Origin: Gallionellaceae bacterium
Lineage (GTDB): Bacteria; Pseudomonadota; Gammaproteobacteria; Burkholderiales; Gallionellaceae
NCBI GenBank assembly: GCA_030690855.1
Contig: JAUYFR010000049.1
Coordinates: forward strand, 1-9,905
Length of the DNA: 9,905 nt
Direction of reading: 5' to 3'
This document shows positions 1 to 5,483 of this stretch, piece after piece. Position 1 is the stretch's first letter. Every line of letters begins with the position of its first letter. The translations under genes and the position numbers were made by a program. The notes under the pieces were generated by a model. That model did no database searches, was not told the origin of the DNA, and worked only from the letters and a program-made list of their open reading frames with translations.

Positions 1-405
1 CGCCATCTTTAAACCCGTGGCGTAGTAGAGATCAAAGTCGGTTTTAATTTCTGTAATTTGTTTGAGTTTTTCTTGGTTATTTTTAGCGGCATACATTTTT
101 GTAAAGGCTTCTAAATCGCTGTAAAAACCATTGCGGTTTTCTTCTGCTTTTTTGAAGCCATCATCCAGCCCATCTTGTCCACGCGTGGCAGAAATATCAG
201 TCAGCCACTGCTGTACTTGAATCACTTCTTTTTCCATATTTTTAGCAACCAGCGCAAAGGGGACGCTCTCGCTTTGCGCCTCAGTGACTAGGCTGGCAAT
301 GTTGGTCATGGCGATTTGCAGCCAAATACCGAATAACACAAACATCGCGATAGGCAGAGAAAAGCCCAGCAATAGACGATGACCAACTTTTAAATTATTT
401 AACAT
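1..405 (-). CDS. Methyl-accepting chemotaxis protein, N-terminal part (cut by window edge)
   Basis: 135 codons are visible and the 3' end lies outside the window. The start reads MLNNLKVGHRLLLGFSLPI, a positively charged leader followed by a hydrophobic segment at about residues 11-33. This is the usual first membrane anchor of chemoreceptors (compare the common KVGxRLxxGF opening). The rest, from about residue 34, is a charged helical stretch expected to be the periplasmic sensing domain. The segment VIQVQQWLTDISATRGQDG resembles sensor regions I recall from other proteobacterial chemoreceptors. The HAMP and signalling domains that would prove the family are not in the window. The ATG at 405-403 has a good ribosome binding site (GGGGGAG, 413-419) 7 nt upstream, and a FliA-type promoter lies further up. 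The likely role is a membrane receptor feeding CheA/CheW; the ligand cannot be told. Confidence 0.85.
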   Translation of the reverse strand, partial: MLNNLKVGHRLLLGFSLPIAMFVLFGIWLQIAMTNIASLVTEAQSESVPFALVAKNMEKEVIQVQQWLTDISATRGQDGLDDGFKKAEENRNGFYSDLEAFTKMYAAKNNQEKLKQITEIKTDFDLYYATGLKMA

Positions 406-455
406 TGTCCGACTCCCCCATGTGCGTGCCAGCTTAATTTTACCAGCTAGAAATG

Positions 456-482
456 CTATCGGCGAAAATTTGAAAAACTTTA
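456..482 (-). promoter_or_regulatory. Sigma-28 (FliA) promoter for the chemoreceptor gene
   Basis: On the minus strand the -35 element TAAAGTTT (475-482) is followed by an 11-nt spacer (464-474) and the -10 element GCCGATAG (456-463). The known FliA consensus is TAAAGTTT-N11-GCCGATAA, so only the last base differs and the spacing is exact. It points at the chemoreceptor start at 405, giving a leader of roughly 40-50 nt that includes the GGGGGAG ribosome binding site. This places the chemoreceptor in the late, FliA-dependent class of flagellar genes, separate from the upstream fli operon. Confidence 0.9.
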
Positions 483-486
483 GGTC

Positions 487-591
487 TCAACTGCTTAGAT
501 CAAAATTCAGCGCAGCAGCGAAGCCCTCGTTGCCGATAAGCGCCTTAATTTTATTTGCTGCGGTGAGCAGGGCTTCTTTTTCACCGCCCAT
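487..591 (-). CDS. Possible small ORF of 34 codons between fliR and the chemoreceptor gene
   Basis: The frame opens with ATG at 591-589 and ends with TGA at 489-487. The peptide begins MGGEKEALLTAANKIKALIG and ends AALNFDLSS. Its Ala/Lys/Glu/Leu-rich, helix-like composition looks more like real protein than a random frame. The same frame stays open upstream into the 3' end of fliR (to about 690) but has no ATG or GTG there near a ribosome binding site. No good Shine-Dalgarno sequence precedes the ATG; the closest is AGAGG, about 17-20 nt away. It could be a small protein, the C-terminal remnant of a decayed gene, or chance. I do not recognise it. Confidence 0.25.
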   Translation of the reverse strand: MGGEKEALLTAANKIKALIGNEGFAAALNFDLSS

Positions 592-620
592 AACACTAAA
601 TTGAGCAGCCTCTGGCGCTA

Positions 621-1409
621 CTAAGGCTTTGCCATCTGCCCAGCGATTTTTTGCATCGTATCTAGGCCCAGACCTATTGCGTGATCAAGTATCGGTGCGA
701 GATAGGGCAGCGTTAATGCCAAGGCAATAAAGCCGACGGAGATGGTGATCGGGAAGCCCACCGCGAAGATGTTTAGTTGCGGTGCGCTACGGGTGAGGAT
801 GCCGAGCGCTAAGTTGCTAATCATCAAGGCGCCGATGAGTGGCATGGCGAGTTGTAATGAGTGGGTGAAGATCACCGTACCCCATTCTGCCAAGGTGTGA
901 AAAGCCACCGTGGCGGGGAGTGCTGAACTGACGGGAAATACATGAAAACTATCCGCCAGTGCAGCGAGCATGTAGAGATGACCATCCATACTGAGGAATG
1001 CGAGTGTCGCGATGACGCCCAGAAATTGCGCCAGCACCGGGGTATAGGCTGCGTTCACCGGATCGTAAAAACTGGCGAAGCCCAAACCCATTTGCATACC
1101 GGCTAAATCGCCGGCCATTTCTACGGCAGTAAAAATCAAGCGCATGACAAAGCCCATCGCCAAGCCTGCGAGTATTTGCTGAATGAGCATTAGTACGCCG
1201 GCTGCTGAGGTCGGGTCGATGTTGGTGGGAACGGTAATGTTGGGCACGATGATGAAAGTGAGCAGCATCGCCAAGCTGATTTTGATGCGAATGGGAATCT
1301 GTTTGTTGCCAAGCACGGGCGCGCTAGCGATGAGCGCCAAGATGCGCGCCAGCGGATAAACGAAGAGGGCGATCCAAGCAGTGAGTTGGGCGCTGGTAAC
1401 GCTAATCAT
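621..1409 (-). CDS. fliR: Flagellar export gate protein FliR
   Basis: A 262-residue polytopic inner-membrane protein, the usual FliR length, and part of the FliPQR export gate at the base of the flagellum. The protein is hydrophobic throughout. It carries the conserved stretch GLAMGFVMRLIFTAVEMAGD (about residues 83-102) and the later block ending LGILTRSAPQLNIFAVGFP (about 202-220). I chose ATG 1409-1407 (MISVTSAQLTAWIALF), which matches how FliR proteins normally begin. The frame is also open from a TTG at 1451, but those 14 residues are Cys- and charge-containing and unlike the family, and no convincing ribosome binding site precedes the TTG. The ribosome binding site at the chosen ATG is weak (GGAT about 9 nt up). 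A gap of 116 nt separates it from fliQ, which is long for this operon. No flhB follows. Confidence 0.95.
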   Translation of the reverse strand: MISVTSAQLTAWIALFVYPLARILALIASAPVLGNKQIPIRIKISLAMLLTFIIVPNITVPTNIDPTSAAGVLMLIQQILAGLAMGFVMRLIFTAVEMAGDLAGMQMGLGFASFYDPVNAAYTPVLAQFLGVIATLAFLSMDGHLYMLAALADSFHVFPVSSALPATVAFHTLAEWGTVIFTHSLQLAMPLIGALMISNLALGILTRSAPQLNIFAVGFPITISVGFIALALTLPYLAPILDHAIGLGLDTMQKIAGQMAKP

Positions 1410-1525
1410 CTTAAAAATCCAAATTGCCTCACAATATTGCCTTGTTTGCAAAAAATAAATTCATTAACTATTTGTTTTTATTGGCATTTATGTTTTTTTT
1501 AAAAGTACGGCGATGAGGGGAAAAA
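1410..1525 (-). other. AT-rich spacer between fliQ and fliR
   Basis: This gap contains long A and T runs (for example eight T followed by four A at about 1493-1504 on the plus strand) and is much richer in A+T than the genes on either side. I see no hairpin with a U-tract, no FliA consensus and no sigma-54 GG/GC pair. A GCCAATAA resembling a FliA -10 box is present on the minus strand but lacks a -35 partner at 11 nt. A weak vegetative promoter cannot be excluded in such sequence, but none is convincing. Confidence 0.5.
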
Positions 1526-1795
1526 TCAGCCAACCATCCACGGAATGCTGTTAAACAAACGCGTCATGTAGTCGAGCAACATTTCCATCATCCACGGGCC
1601 TGCAATAATCAGCACCGCAAACATGCCGAGTAATTTAGGAATGAAAGACAAGGTCATTTCGTTGATCTGCGTGGCCGCTTGAAAAATACTGACGAACAAG
1701 CCAATCACCAGTGCAGTGAGCAGAAGTGGTGCAGACACCAGCAGGGTGAGCTCTAGTGCTTGGCGTCCGATAGTCATGACGGTTTCGGGAGTCAT
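1526..1795 (-). CDS. fliQ: Flagellar export gate protein FliQ
   Basis: An 89-residue protein, the standard FliQ length, with two membrane-spanning hairpin helices at about residues 14-38 and 50-74. The start MTPETVMTIGRQAL and the central block QAATQINEMTLSFIPKL are typical of the family. In the export gate, several FliQ copies wrap around the FliP/FliR core in the basal body. It begins 12 nt after the fliP stop codon. The AAGG that overlaps the fliP stop (TAAGG) can serve as ribosome binding site, which suggests coupled translation. Confidence 0.97.
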   Translation of the reverse strand: MTPETVMTIGRQALELTLLVSAPLLLTALVIGLFVSIFQAATQINEMTLSFIPKLLGMFAVLIIAGPWMMEMLLDYMTRLFNSIPWMVG

Positions 1796-1807
1796 CTCGC
1801 TATCGCC

Positions 1808-2557
1808 TTAAGTATAGAAGCTCTGCACGAGGGAGCCGATCAGTAGGTTCCAGCCGTCAGCCAAAACGAAAAGCATGATCTTAAAGGGGAGTGAAATCAC
1901 GGAAGGTGACACCATCATCATACCCATCGACATCAGTACGCTGGCCACCACCATGTCGATAATCAAGAAGGGGATAAATACGACGAAGCCAATTTGAAAA
2001 GCGGTTTTTAATTCACTGGTAACGTAAGCGGGCACCAAAATTTTCATCGGTACGTCGTCAGCAGTTTGTAGTGGTTCGCTATTGGAAATTCGCACGAAGA
2101 GGGCTAAGTCAGTTTCGCGAGTTTGCTTCAACATAAAAGCTTTAAGTGGCGCGCTACCCTTGTCGAAAGCGTCTTGTAGCGATATTTTATTTTCGTTGTA
2201 AGGAAGGTAAGCGTCGGTATAAATTTTGTCTAATACCGGTGACATCACAAAAAATGTGAGGAATAAGGCAAGGCCGATCAATACTTGATTGGGCGGAGAT
2301 GAGGGTGTGCCAATCGCTGAGCGCAATAGTGAAAGTACGATGATGATGCGGGTGAAGCCCGTCATTAAAAGCAGCACGGCGGGTAAGAAGGACAGCGAGG
2401 TCAGCAGTAGCAGTGTTTGCAAGCTGAGGGAATACGACTGGCCACCACCGGCAGTGGGCGTGCTGGTGAAAGCGGCAAGGCTTGCGTCAGCAGCGTGCGC
2501 GAGTGTGATGCTGCTCAAAAATAGTGCCGCAAATCGCAGCCAAAACTTAAGCTGCAT
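1808..2557 (-). CDS. fliP: Flagellar export gate protein FliP
   Basis: A 249-residue protein that forms the central pore ring of the flagellar export gate with FliR and FliQ. Residues 1-22 (MQLKFWLRFA through LAHA) form a signal peptide, which FliP of other bacteria is known to carry and cleave. Further membrane segments lie at about 45-66, 91-108, 190-214 and 222-240. The conserved motif PFLIIDMVVASVLMSMGMMM (about 196-215) is the family signature. The loop TPSSPPNQVLIGLALFLTFF (about 84-103) is also typical. The ATG lies inside the end of fliO with an 11-nt overlap, and GGAG about 9 nt upstream serves as ribosome binding site. Confidence 0.98.
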   Translation of the reverse strand: MQLKFWLRFAALFLSSITLAHAADASLAAFTSTPTAGGGQSYSLSLQTLLLLTSLSFLPAVLLLMTGFTRIIIVLSLLRSAIGTPSSPPNQVLIGLALFLTFFVMSPVLDKIYTDAYLPYNENKISLQDAFDKGSAPLKAFMLKQTRETDLALFVRISNSEPLQTADDVPMKILVPAYVTSELKTAFQIGFVVFIPFLIIDMVVASVLMSMGMMMVSPSVISLPFKIMLFVLADGWNLLIGSLVQSFYT

Positions 2558-2993
2558 TGCGTTTCTCCATCACAATTTTTAGCCAGTTTTTGAATTTATT
2601 GTCGGCCTCAATTACGTTGCCTGAGGTGCTCGGAGGCAAATTATTTTTCGGCATGGTGTGCAATGCGGTGACTTGGCCTGGCGCAACACCAATCACTAGC
2701 CAAGTGTCATTTACTTCAACTAAAACGACACGTTCGCGTTGCCCAACGGCTACTCCACTGATGACTTTTAATGCGCTACCCGGAACGTTCTGCGGCATGT
2801 TGATGCGTTTGAGTACCCAAGCCACAAAAACGATAGCAGCTAGAACAAGCAGCAAGCTAAAAACAACTTGCATCATGCTGCCTGATGAGACGGCGGAGGT
2901 GGGCGGTGGGGTGAAGGCTGGGCGAACAGGGTCCGCTGCGTAAGCGATAGATGAAAGGCTTGATACGGCAAATACGAGCAGTCGAGTGAGCAT
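2547..2993 (-). CDS. fliO: Flagellar biosynthesis protein FliO
   Basis: A 148-residue membrane protein that helps assemble or stabilise the FliP ring. It begins with a signal peptide-like segment (MLTRLLVFAVSSLSSIAYA, likely cut near residue 19-20), then a Pro/Ser-rich stretch. One strong membrane helix follows at about residues 41-61. The conserved FliO cytoplasmic domain runs at about 72-112, from GSALKVISG to VTALHTM. FliO is poorly conserved in general, but position between fliN and fliP and this domain make the call firm. The ATG at 2993 has almost no Shine-Dalgarno sequence. The next upstream ATG (about 3012) is in another frame and in-frame extension meets a stop, so this start is forced. 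The gene overlaps fliP by 11 nt. Confidence 0.93.
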   Translation of the reverse strand: MLTRLLVFAVSSLSSIAYAADPVRPAFTPPPTSAVSSGSMMQVVFSLLLVLAAIVFVAWVLKRINMPQNVPGSALKVISGVAVGQRERVVLVEVNDTWLVIGVAPGQVTALHTMPKNNLPPSTSGNVIEADNKFKNWLKIVMEKRNAA

Positions 2994-3018
2994 AGGAGTT
3001 TTTAATATTCATTAAACA

Positions 3019-3046
3019 GCTAGATCGGAATGAAGCCCGACCTAGC
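3019..3046 (-). terminator. Strong hairpin immediately after the fliN stop codon
   Basis: In the minus-strand transcript GCTAGGTCGG pairs with CCGATCTAGC: ten pairs, one of them G-U, around an 8-nt loop. Positions are 3019-3028 and 3037-3046. It starts one base after the fliN TAA (3048-3050). The downstream tract is TGTTTAATG, too weak in U for a classic rho-independent terminator. It is better read as a partial terminator or an RNA-stabilising or processing stem between fliN and fliO. fliO starts 54 nt after fliN with a poor ribosome binding site. Confidence 0.55.
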
Positions 3047-3047
3047 G

Positions 3048-3503
3048 TTATTTATTGATACGGCGGAGTCGCTCTGAAGGCGTAATAATATCGGTTAAGC
3101 GAATTCCTAGCTTGTCATTTACCACAACCACTTCACCTTGTGCAATTAAAAATCCGTTAATCATTACGTCCAGCGGCTCACCCGCCATGCCGTTCAGTTC
3201 TACCACCGAGCCTTGTGCTAATTGCAGTAAATTTTTAATCGGCATTTTGGTGCGACCGAGTTCAACCATGAGCTGGACAGGGATGTCCATAATCATGTCG
3301 AGATCATTATGGGCAGTGCCGCTGCCGGCGCCGCCAAATTGCTCGAATTTATGTGGTTGAGCAGCGGGAGCGGAGGTTTGTTCGGCCATCGCTGCGCCCC
3401 ACGGATCTTCTTCTGCTCCTGCGGCGGCAGGTGTGGCGGTTTGTTCGGCCATTGCTGCGCCCCAGTCGTCGGCGCTAATTTCTTCTGCTTTTTCGTCAGC
3501 CAT
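3048..3503 (-). CDS. fliN: Flagellar motor switch protein FliN
   Basis: A 151-residue component of the cytoplasmic C-ring, which works with FliM and FliG to switch rotation and docks the export ATPase complex through FliH. The C-terminal half, about residues 67-150, is the SpoA domain and closely follows E. coli FliN, including MDIPVQLMVELGRTKM, GEPLDVMINGFLIAQGEVVV and LTDIITPSERLRR. The VVVV patch (125-128) lies where FliN binds FliH in known proteins. The N-terminal 60 residues are Ala-rich and carry the family's DxWxxAxxEQ motif twice (see repeat entry), where E. coli has one. The gene overlaps fliM by 8 nt, and GGAG about 8 nt upstream of the ATG is a good ribosome binding site. Confidence 0.97.
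   Translation of the reverse strand: MADEKAEEISADDWGAAMAEQTATPAAAGAEEDPWGAAMAEQTSAPAAQPHKFEQFGGAGSGTAHNDLDMIMDIPVQLMVELGRTKMPIKNLLQLAQGSVVELNGMAGEPLDVMINGFLIAQGEVVVVNDKLGIRLTDIITPSERLRRINK
3375..3464 (-). repeat. Duplicated N-terminal motif in fliN
   Basis: Two 27-nt copies (3375-3401 and 3438-3464) differ at one silent base and lie exactly 63 nt, or 21 codons, apart. They encode WGAAMAEQT twice, as D-W-GAAMAEQT at residues 12-22 and D-P-W-GAAMAEQT at 33-43. The intervening residues are Ala/Pro/Glu-rich. The near identity suggests a recent in-frame duplication. Confidence 0.9.
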
Positions 3504-4497
3504 GATGTTCTCCGTTCGATGATTCTAAATTTTCTGTCACGATCACACGCTCAACTTTGAGTGCATATTTATTGTTAAACATTCCGTACTTGCATTCCAG
3601 CACGGGGACCCCGTCAACATGTGCCGTGACATGTTCGGGAACCTCTAACGGAATAAAGTCGCCAATTTTCATTTTTAAGATGTGATCTACCGTGGTGCGT
3701 GTTTCGCCCAGCGTGGCGGCGAGCTCAATTTCGGCAGCTTGGATTTGTTTACCTAACATGTGTAGCCAGCGTTGATCGGCAACGACGTGGTCGCCTTGCA
3801 TGGTGCTAAACAGCAGATCGCGAATGGGTTCAATCATGGAGTACGGTTTGCAAATGTGAATTGCTCCACCGACGCCGTTAAACTCAACTTCAAATGTGGT
3901 CACCACGACTACTTCATTCGGTGTGGCGATATTGGCAAATTGTGGGTTTACCTCAGAGCGAATAAATTCAAACTCAAGTTTATAGACCGGCTCCCACGAC
4001 TTGCTGTAGTTCTCGAAAACAACACCGAGTAGCTGTTGAATGATGCGATGTTCAGTTTGCGTAAATTCACGTCCCTCAACGCGAGTGTGGAAGCGACCAT
4101 CGCCACCAAACAAGCTATCCACGACTAAGAACACTAAATTAGGGTCAAAGATGAAAAGCGAATTACCGCGCAGTGGTTTGAACTGCACCATGTTCAAGTT
4201 CGCAGGCACTGGTAAGTTGCGAATGAACTCTGAGTATTTCATGACCTTTACCGGGCCAACGGAAACCTCGGCGCTACGATGAATAAAGTTATACAGCCCA
4301 ATGCGTAACAGGCGCGCAAAGCGCTCGTTGATGATCTCCATGGTGGGCATGCGCCCACGCACGATGCGCTCTTGCGTGGCCATGTTGTATGGCCGTATGC
4401 CACCAGCAGGACCCTCATCTGGGGTTTCCTCTGCCTCACCGGTGACTCCTCGCAGTAGCGAGTCAACTTCGTCTTGGGAGAGAAATTCTTGGCTCAT
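3496..4497 (-). CDS. fliM: Flagellar motor switch protein FliM
   Basis: A 333-residue C-ring protein of normal length. Residues 6-16 (LSQDEVDSLLR) form the N-terminal helix that binds phosphorylated CheY in known FliM. The middle domain contains the FliG-binding GGxG region (LFGGDGRF, about 129-136, followed by VEGREFTQTEH). The C-terminal part, about 250-325, is the SpoA domain shared with FliN. All landmarks are intact. It starts 7 nt after the fliL stop with no clear Shine-Dalgarno sequence, so translation is probably coupled to fliL. It overlaps fliN by 8 nt, as expected for proteins made in fixed proportion. Confidence 0.98.
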   Translation of the reverse strand: MSQEFLSQDEVDSLLRGVTGEAEETPDEGPAGGIRPYNMATQERIVRGRMPTMEIINERFARLLRIGLYNFIHRSAEVSVGPVKVMKYSEFIRNLPVPANLNMVQFKPLRGNSLFIFDPNLVFLVVDSLFGGDGRFHTRVEGREFTQTEHRIIQQLLGVVFENYSKSWEPVYKLEFEFIRSEVNPQFANIATPNEVVVVTTFEVEFNGVGGAIHICKPYSMIEPIRDLLFSTMQGDHVVADQRWLHMLGKQIQAAEIELAATLGETRTTVDHILKMKIGDFIPLEVPEHVTAHVDGVPVLECKYGMFNNKYALKVERVIVTENLESSNGEHHG

Positions 4498-4504
4498 GGC
4501 ATCG

Positions 4505-5284
4505 TTACTGAATAATGAACGAAGTAAACAGCACGTCTTCTACACCTGAAGAAGGTGCGCCGTGTCCTTCTGCAGCAGCAGCAGGAGCAGGAGGTGCGTG
4601 AACTGGCACATCGGCAGCAACCGCCTCTACATTAGGCGCGGCTTGGCCTTCGGTGGCTGGAATTGGATTGCCATGCTCATCCACGGCAGCGGGTGCTGGA
4701 ATCGGGTTGCCATGTTCATCCACCGCAGCAGGTGCAGGAATCGGATTGCCGTGTTCATCTACAACGGCAGGGGCAGCAGCTTCTGCGGGGGCGGCTCCGT
4801 GTGCAGCCGGTGCGGTAGCACTTGCGTGAATGCCAAGTACATTGTTGATGGCAACCTTGAGATCAACAGAAAGTTTTCTCATGCCTGCGGCTGAGCGAAT
4901 TTCAGACGGCTTTTTGCTGGAAAGCAAAAGATTAACTTTGCTACGAATTTCAGGCAGCATCGCCTTAATTTTGCCCTCAAGTTCGAGGTCAAATACTTTG
5001 AGCGACATGGTGGCCTGTAAGAATTGATCGGCTTCTTCGCGTTGTAAGTTTACGGTGAAGGCCTCAAGCGGAATAAACTTGGGATCTTTGGGGGCTTCTA
5101 CTTTGGGTTTTTCTTCGGCGTGGTCGCCTTTGCTTCCCATTAGGAACCACCACGCAGCACCGCCAACGATGACGAGAACTAATACCCCGATAATAATAAA
5201 GAGCAATTTATTACTCTTTGGTGCAGCGCCTTCGGCAGGCGCGGCCTCTTTGGTTGGGGCGGCAGGTTTTGCTGGTTTGGCCAT
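4505..5284 (-). CDS. fliL: Flagellar basal body-associated protein FliL, with a repeat-containing insertion
   Basis: FliL surrounds or supports the stator units and is anchored by one membrane helix. Here a Lys/Ala/Pro-rich cytoplasmic tail (1-26) precedes a membrane helix at about 27-48. The periplasmic FliL domain runs from about 68 to 151 (KFIPLEAFTVNL through VAINNVLG). The last 12 residues (VEDVLFTSFIIQ) are the typical FliL C-terminal strand. Between them, residues 152-247 form an Ala/Pro/Glu-rich insertion with tandem VDEHGNPIPA units, making the protein 259 residues where about 150-180 is usual. Both flanks are intact and in frame, so this is an insertion rather than a broken gene. 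The ATG at 5284 has AAGGAA (5291-5296) 6 nt upstream. A 197-nt spacer separates it from fliK, so it may begin a separately controlled segment. Confidence 0.95.
   Translation of the reverse strand: MAKPAKPAAPTKEAAPAEGAAPKSNKLLFIIIGVLVLVIVGGAAWWFLMGSKGDHAEEKPKVEAPKDPKFIPLEAFTVNLQREEADQFLQATMSLKVFDLELEGKIKAMLPEIRSKVNLLLSSKKPSEIRSAAGMRKLSVDLKVAINNVLGIHASATAPAAHGAAPAEAAAPAVVDEHGNPIPAPAAVDEHGNPIPAPAAVDEHGNPIPATEGQAAPNVEAVAADVPVHAPPAPAAAAEGHGAPSSGVEDVLFTSFIIQ
4659..4775 (-). repeat. Tandem 39-nt repeat (three copies) inside fliL
   Basis: Three consecutive 39-nt units at 4659-4697, 4698-4736 and 4737-4775 encode VDEHGNPIPAPAA, VDEHGNPIPAPAA and a third unit diverging after VDEHGNPIPA. The two left-hand units differ at 6 bases, all silent. 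The middle and right units differ at 7 bases and one amino acid (Ala/Val at the unit edge). In the ten-residue core VDEHGNPIPA every base difference is silent. Confidence 0.95.
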
Positions 5285-5408
5285 GCTACTTTCCTTTTTG
5301 GATGGGGTGATTATCTCGCTTTACTCGACACTACCATCAGCCGAATAAGCACGGGAATCGACCTTATTTCTGAGTGGTCGAACAGAACTCGTGTAAACGA
5401 GCCTACGT

Positions 5409-5447
5409 CCCTCTCGCCCGCTTGCGGGAGAGAGCTAGGAGAGAGGG
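5409..5447. repeat. REP-like palindromic element in the fliK-fliL spacer
   Basis: Nested inverted repeats: CCCTCTC (5409-5415) can pair with GAGAGGG (5441-5447). Inside, CTCTC-g-CCCG at 5411-5420 pairs with CGGG-a-GAGAG at 5425-5434 around CTTG. The CCCGCTTGCGGGAGAG core resembles the dispersed intergenic palindromes common in beta- and gammaproteobacteria; that likeness is from memory. A smaller stem, CTCGT/ACGAG, lies alongside at 5388-5401. Dispersal in this genome cannot be judged from one copy. Confidence 0.55.
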
Positions 5448-5448
5448 A

Positions 5449-5483
5449 AACGGGCATGGTGGCTTTCACTTGCCATGCCCGTT
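5449..5483 (-). terminator. Perfect 11-bp hairpin overlapping the fliK stop codon
   Basis: AACGGGCATGG (5449-5459) and CCATGCCCGTT (5473-5483) are perfect inverted repeats around a 13-nt loop. In the minus-strand transcript the stem begins inside the fliK stop codon (5484-5482) and is followed by TTTCCCTCT, so the U-tract is short. It may act as an attenuating terminator, a barrier to 3' exonucleases, or part of the adjacent palindromic element. fliL starts about 165 nt further on. Confidence 0.55.

Noticed and set aside
422..604. Plus-strand open frame of 60 codons opposite the FliA promoter
   Set aside because: It runs across the antisense promoter and spacer, has no ribosome binding site, and its composition is that of a shadow frame.
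1410..1451. Longer FliR start from TTG at 1451, adding 14 residues
   Set aside because: The added residues do not resemble FliR, TTG is a poor start without a ribosome binding site, and ATG 1409 gives the family's typical MISVTSAQL beginning.
1471..1510. Possible FliA promoter upstream of fliR (GCCAATAA on the minus strand)
   Set aside because: The -35 position at 11-nt spacing reads TTTTAAAA, which does not match TAAAGTTT.
4562..4894. Plus-strand frame of 110 codons rich in Cys, Gly, Ser and Arg
   Set aside because: It is the antisense of the fliL repeat region; its repeats only mirror the FliL repeats.
5310..5315. GATAAT on the minus strand as a -10 box for fliL
   Set aside because: No acceptable -35 hexamer lies 16-18 nt upstream, and it would leave a very short leader; not enough to call a promoter.
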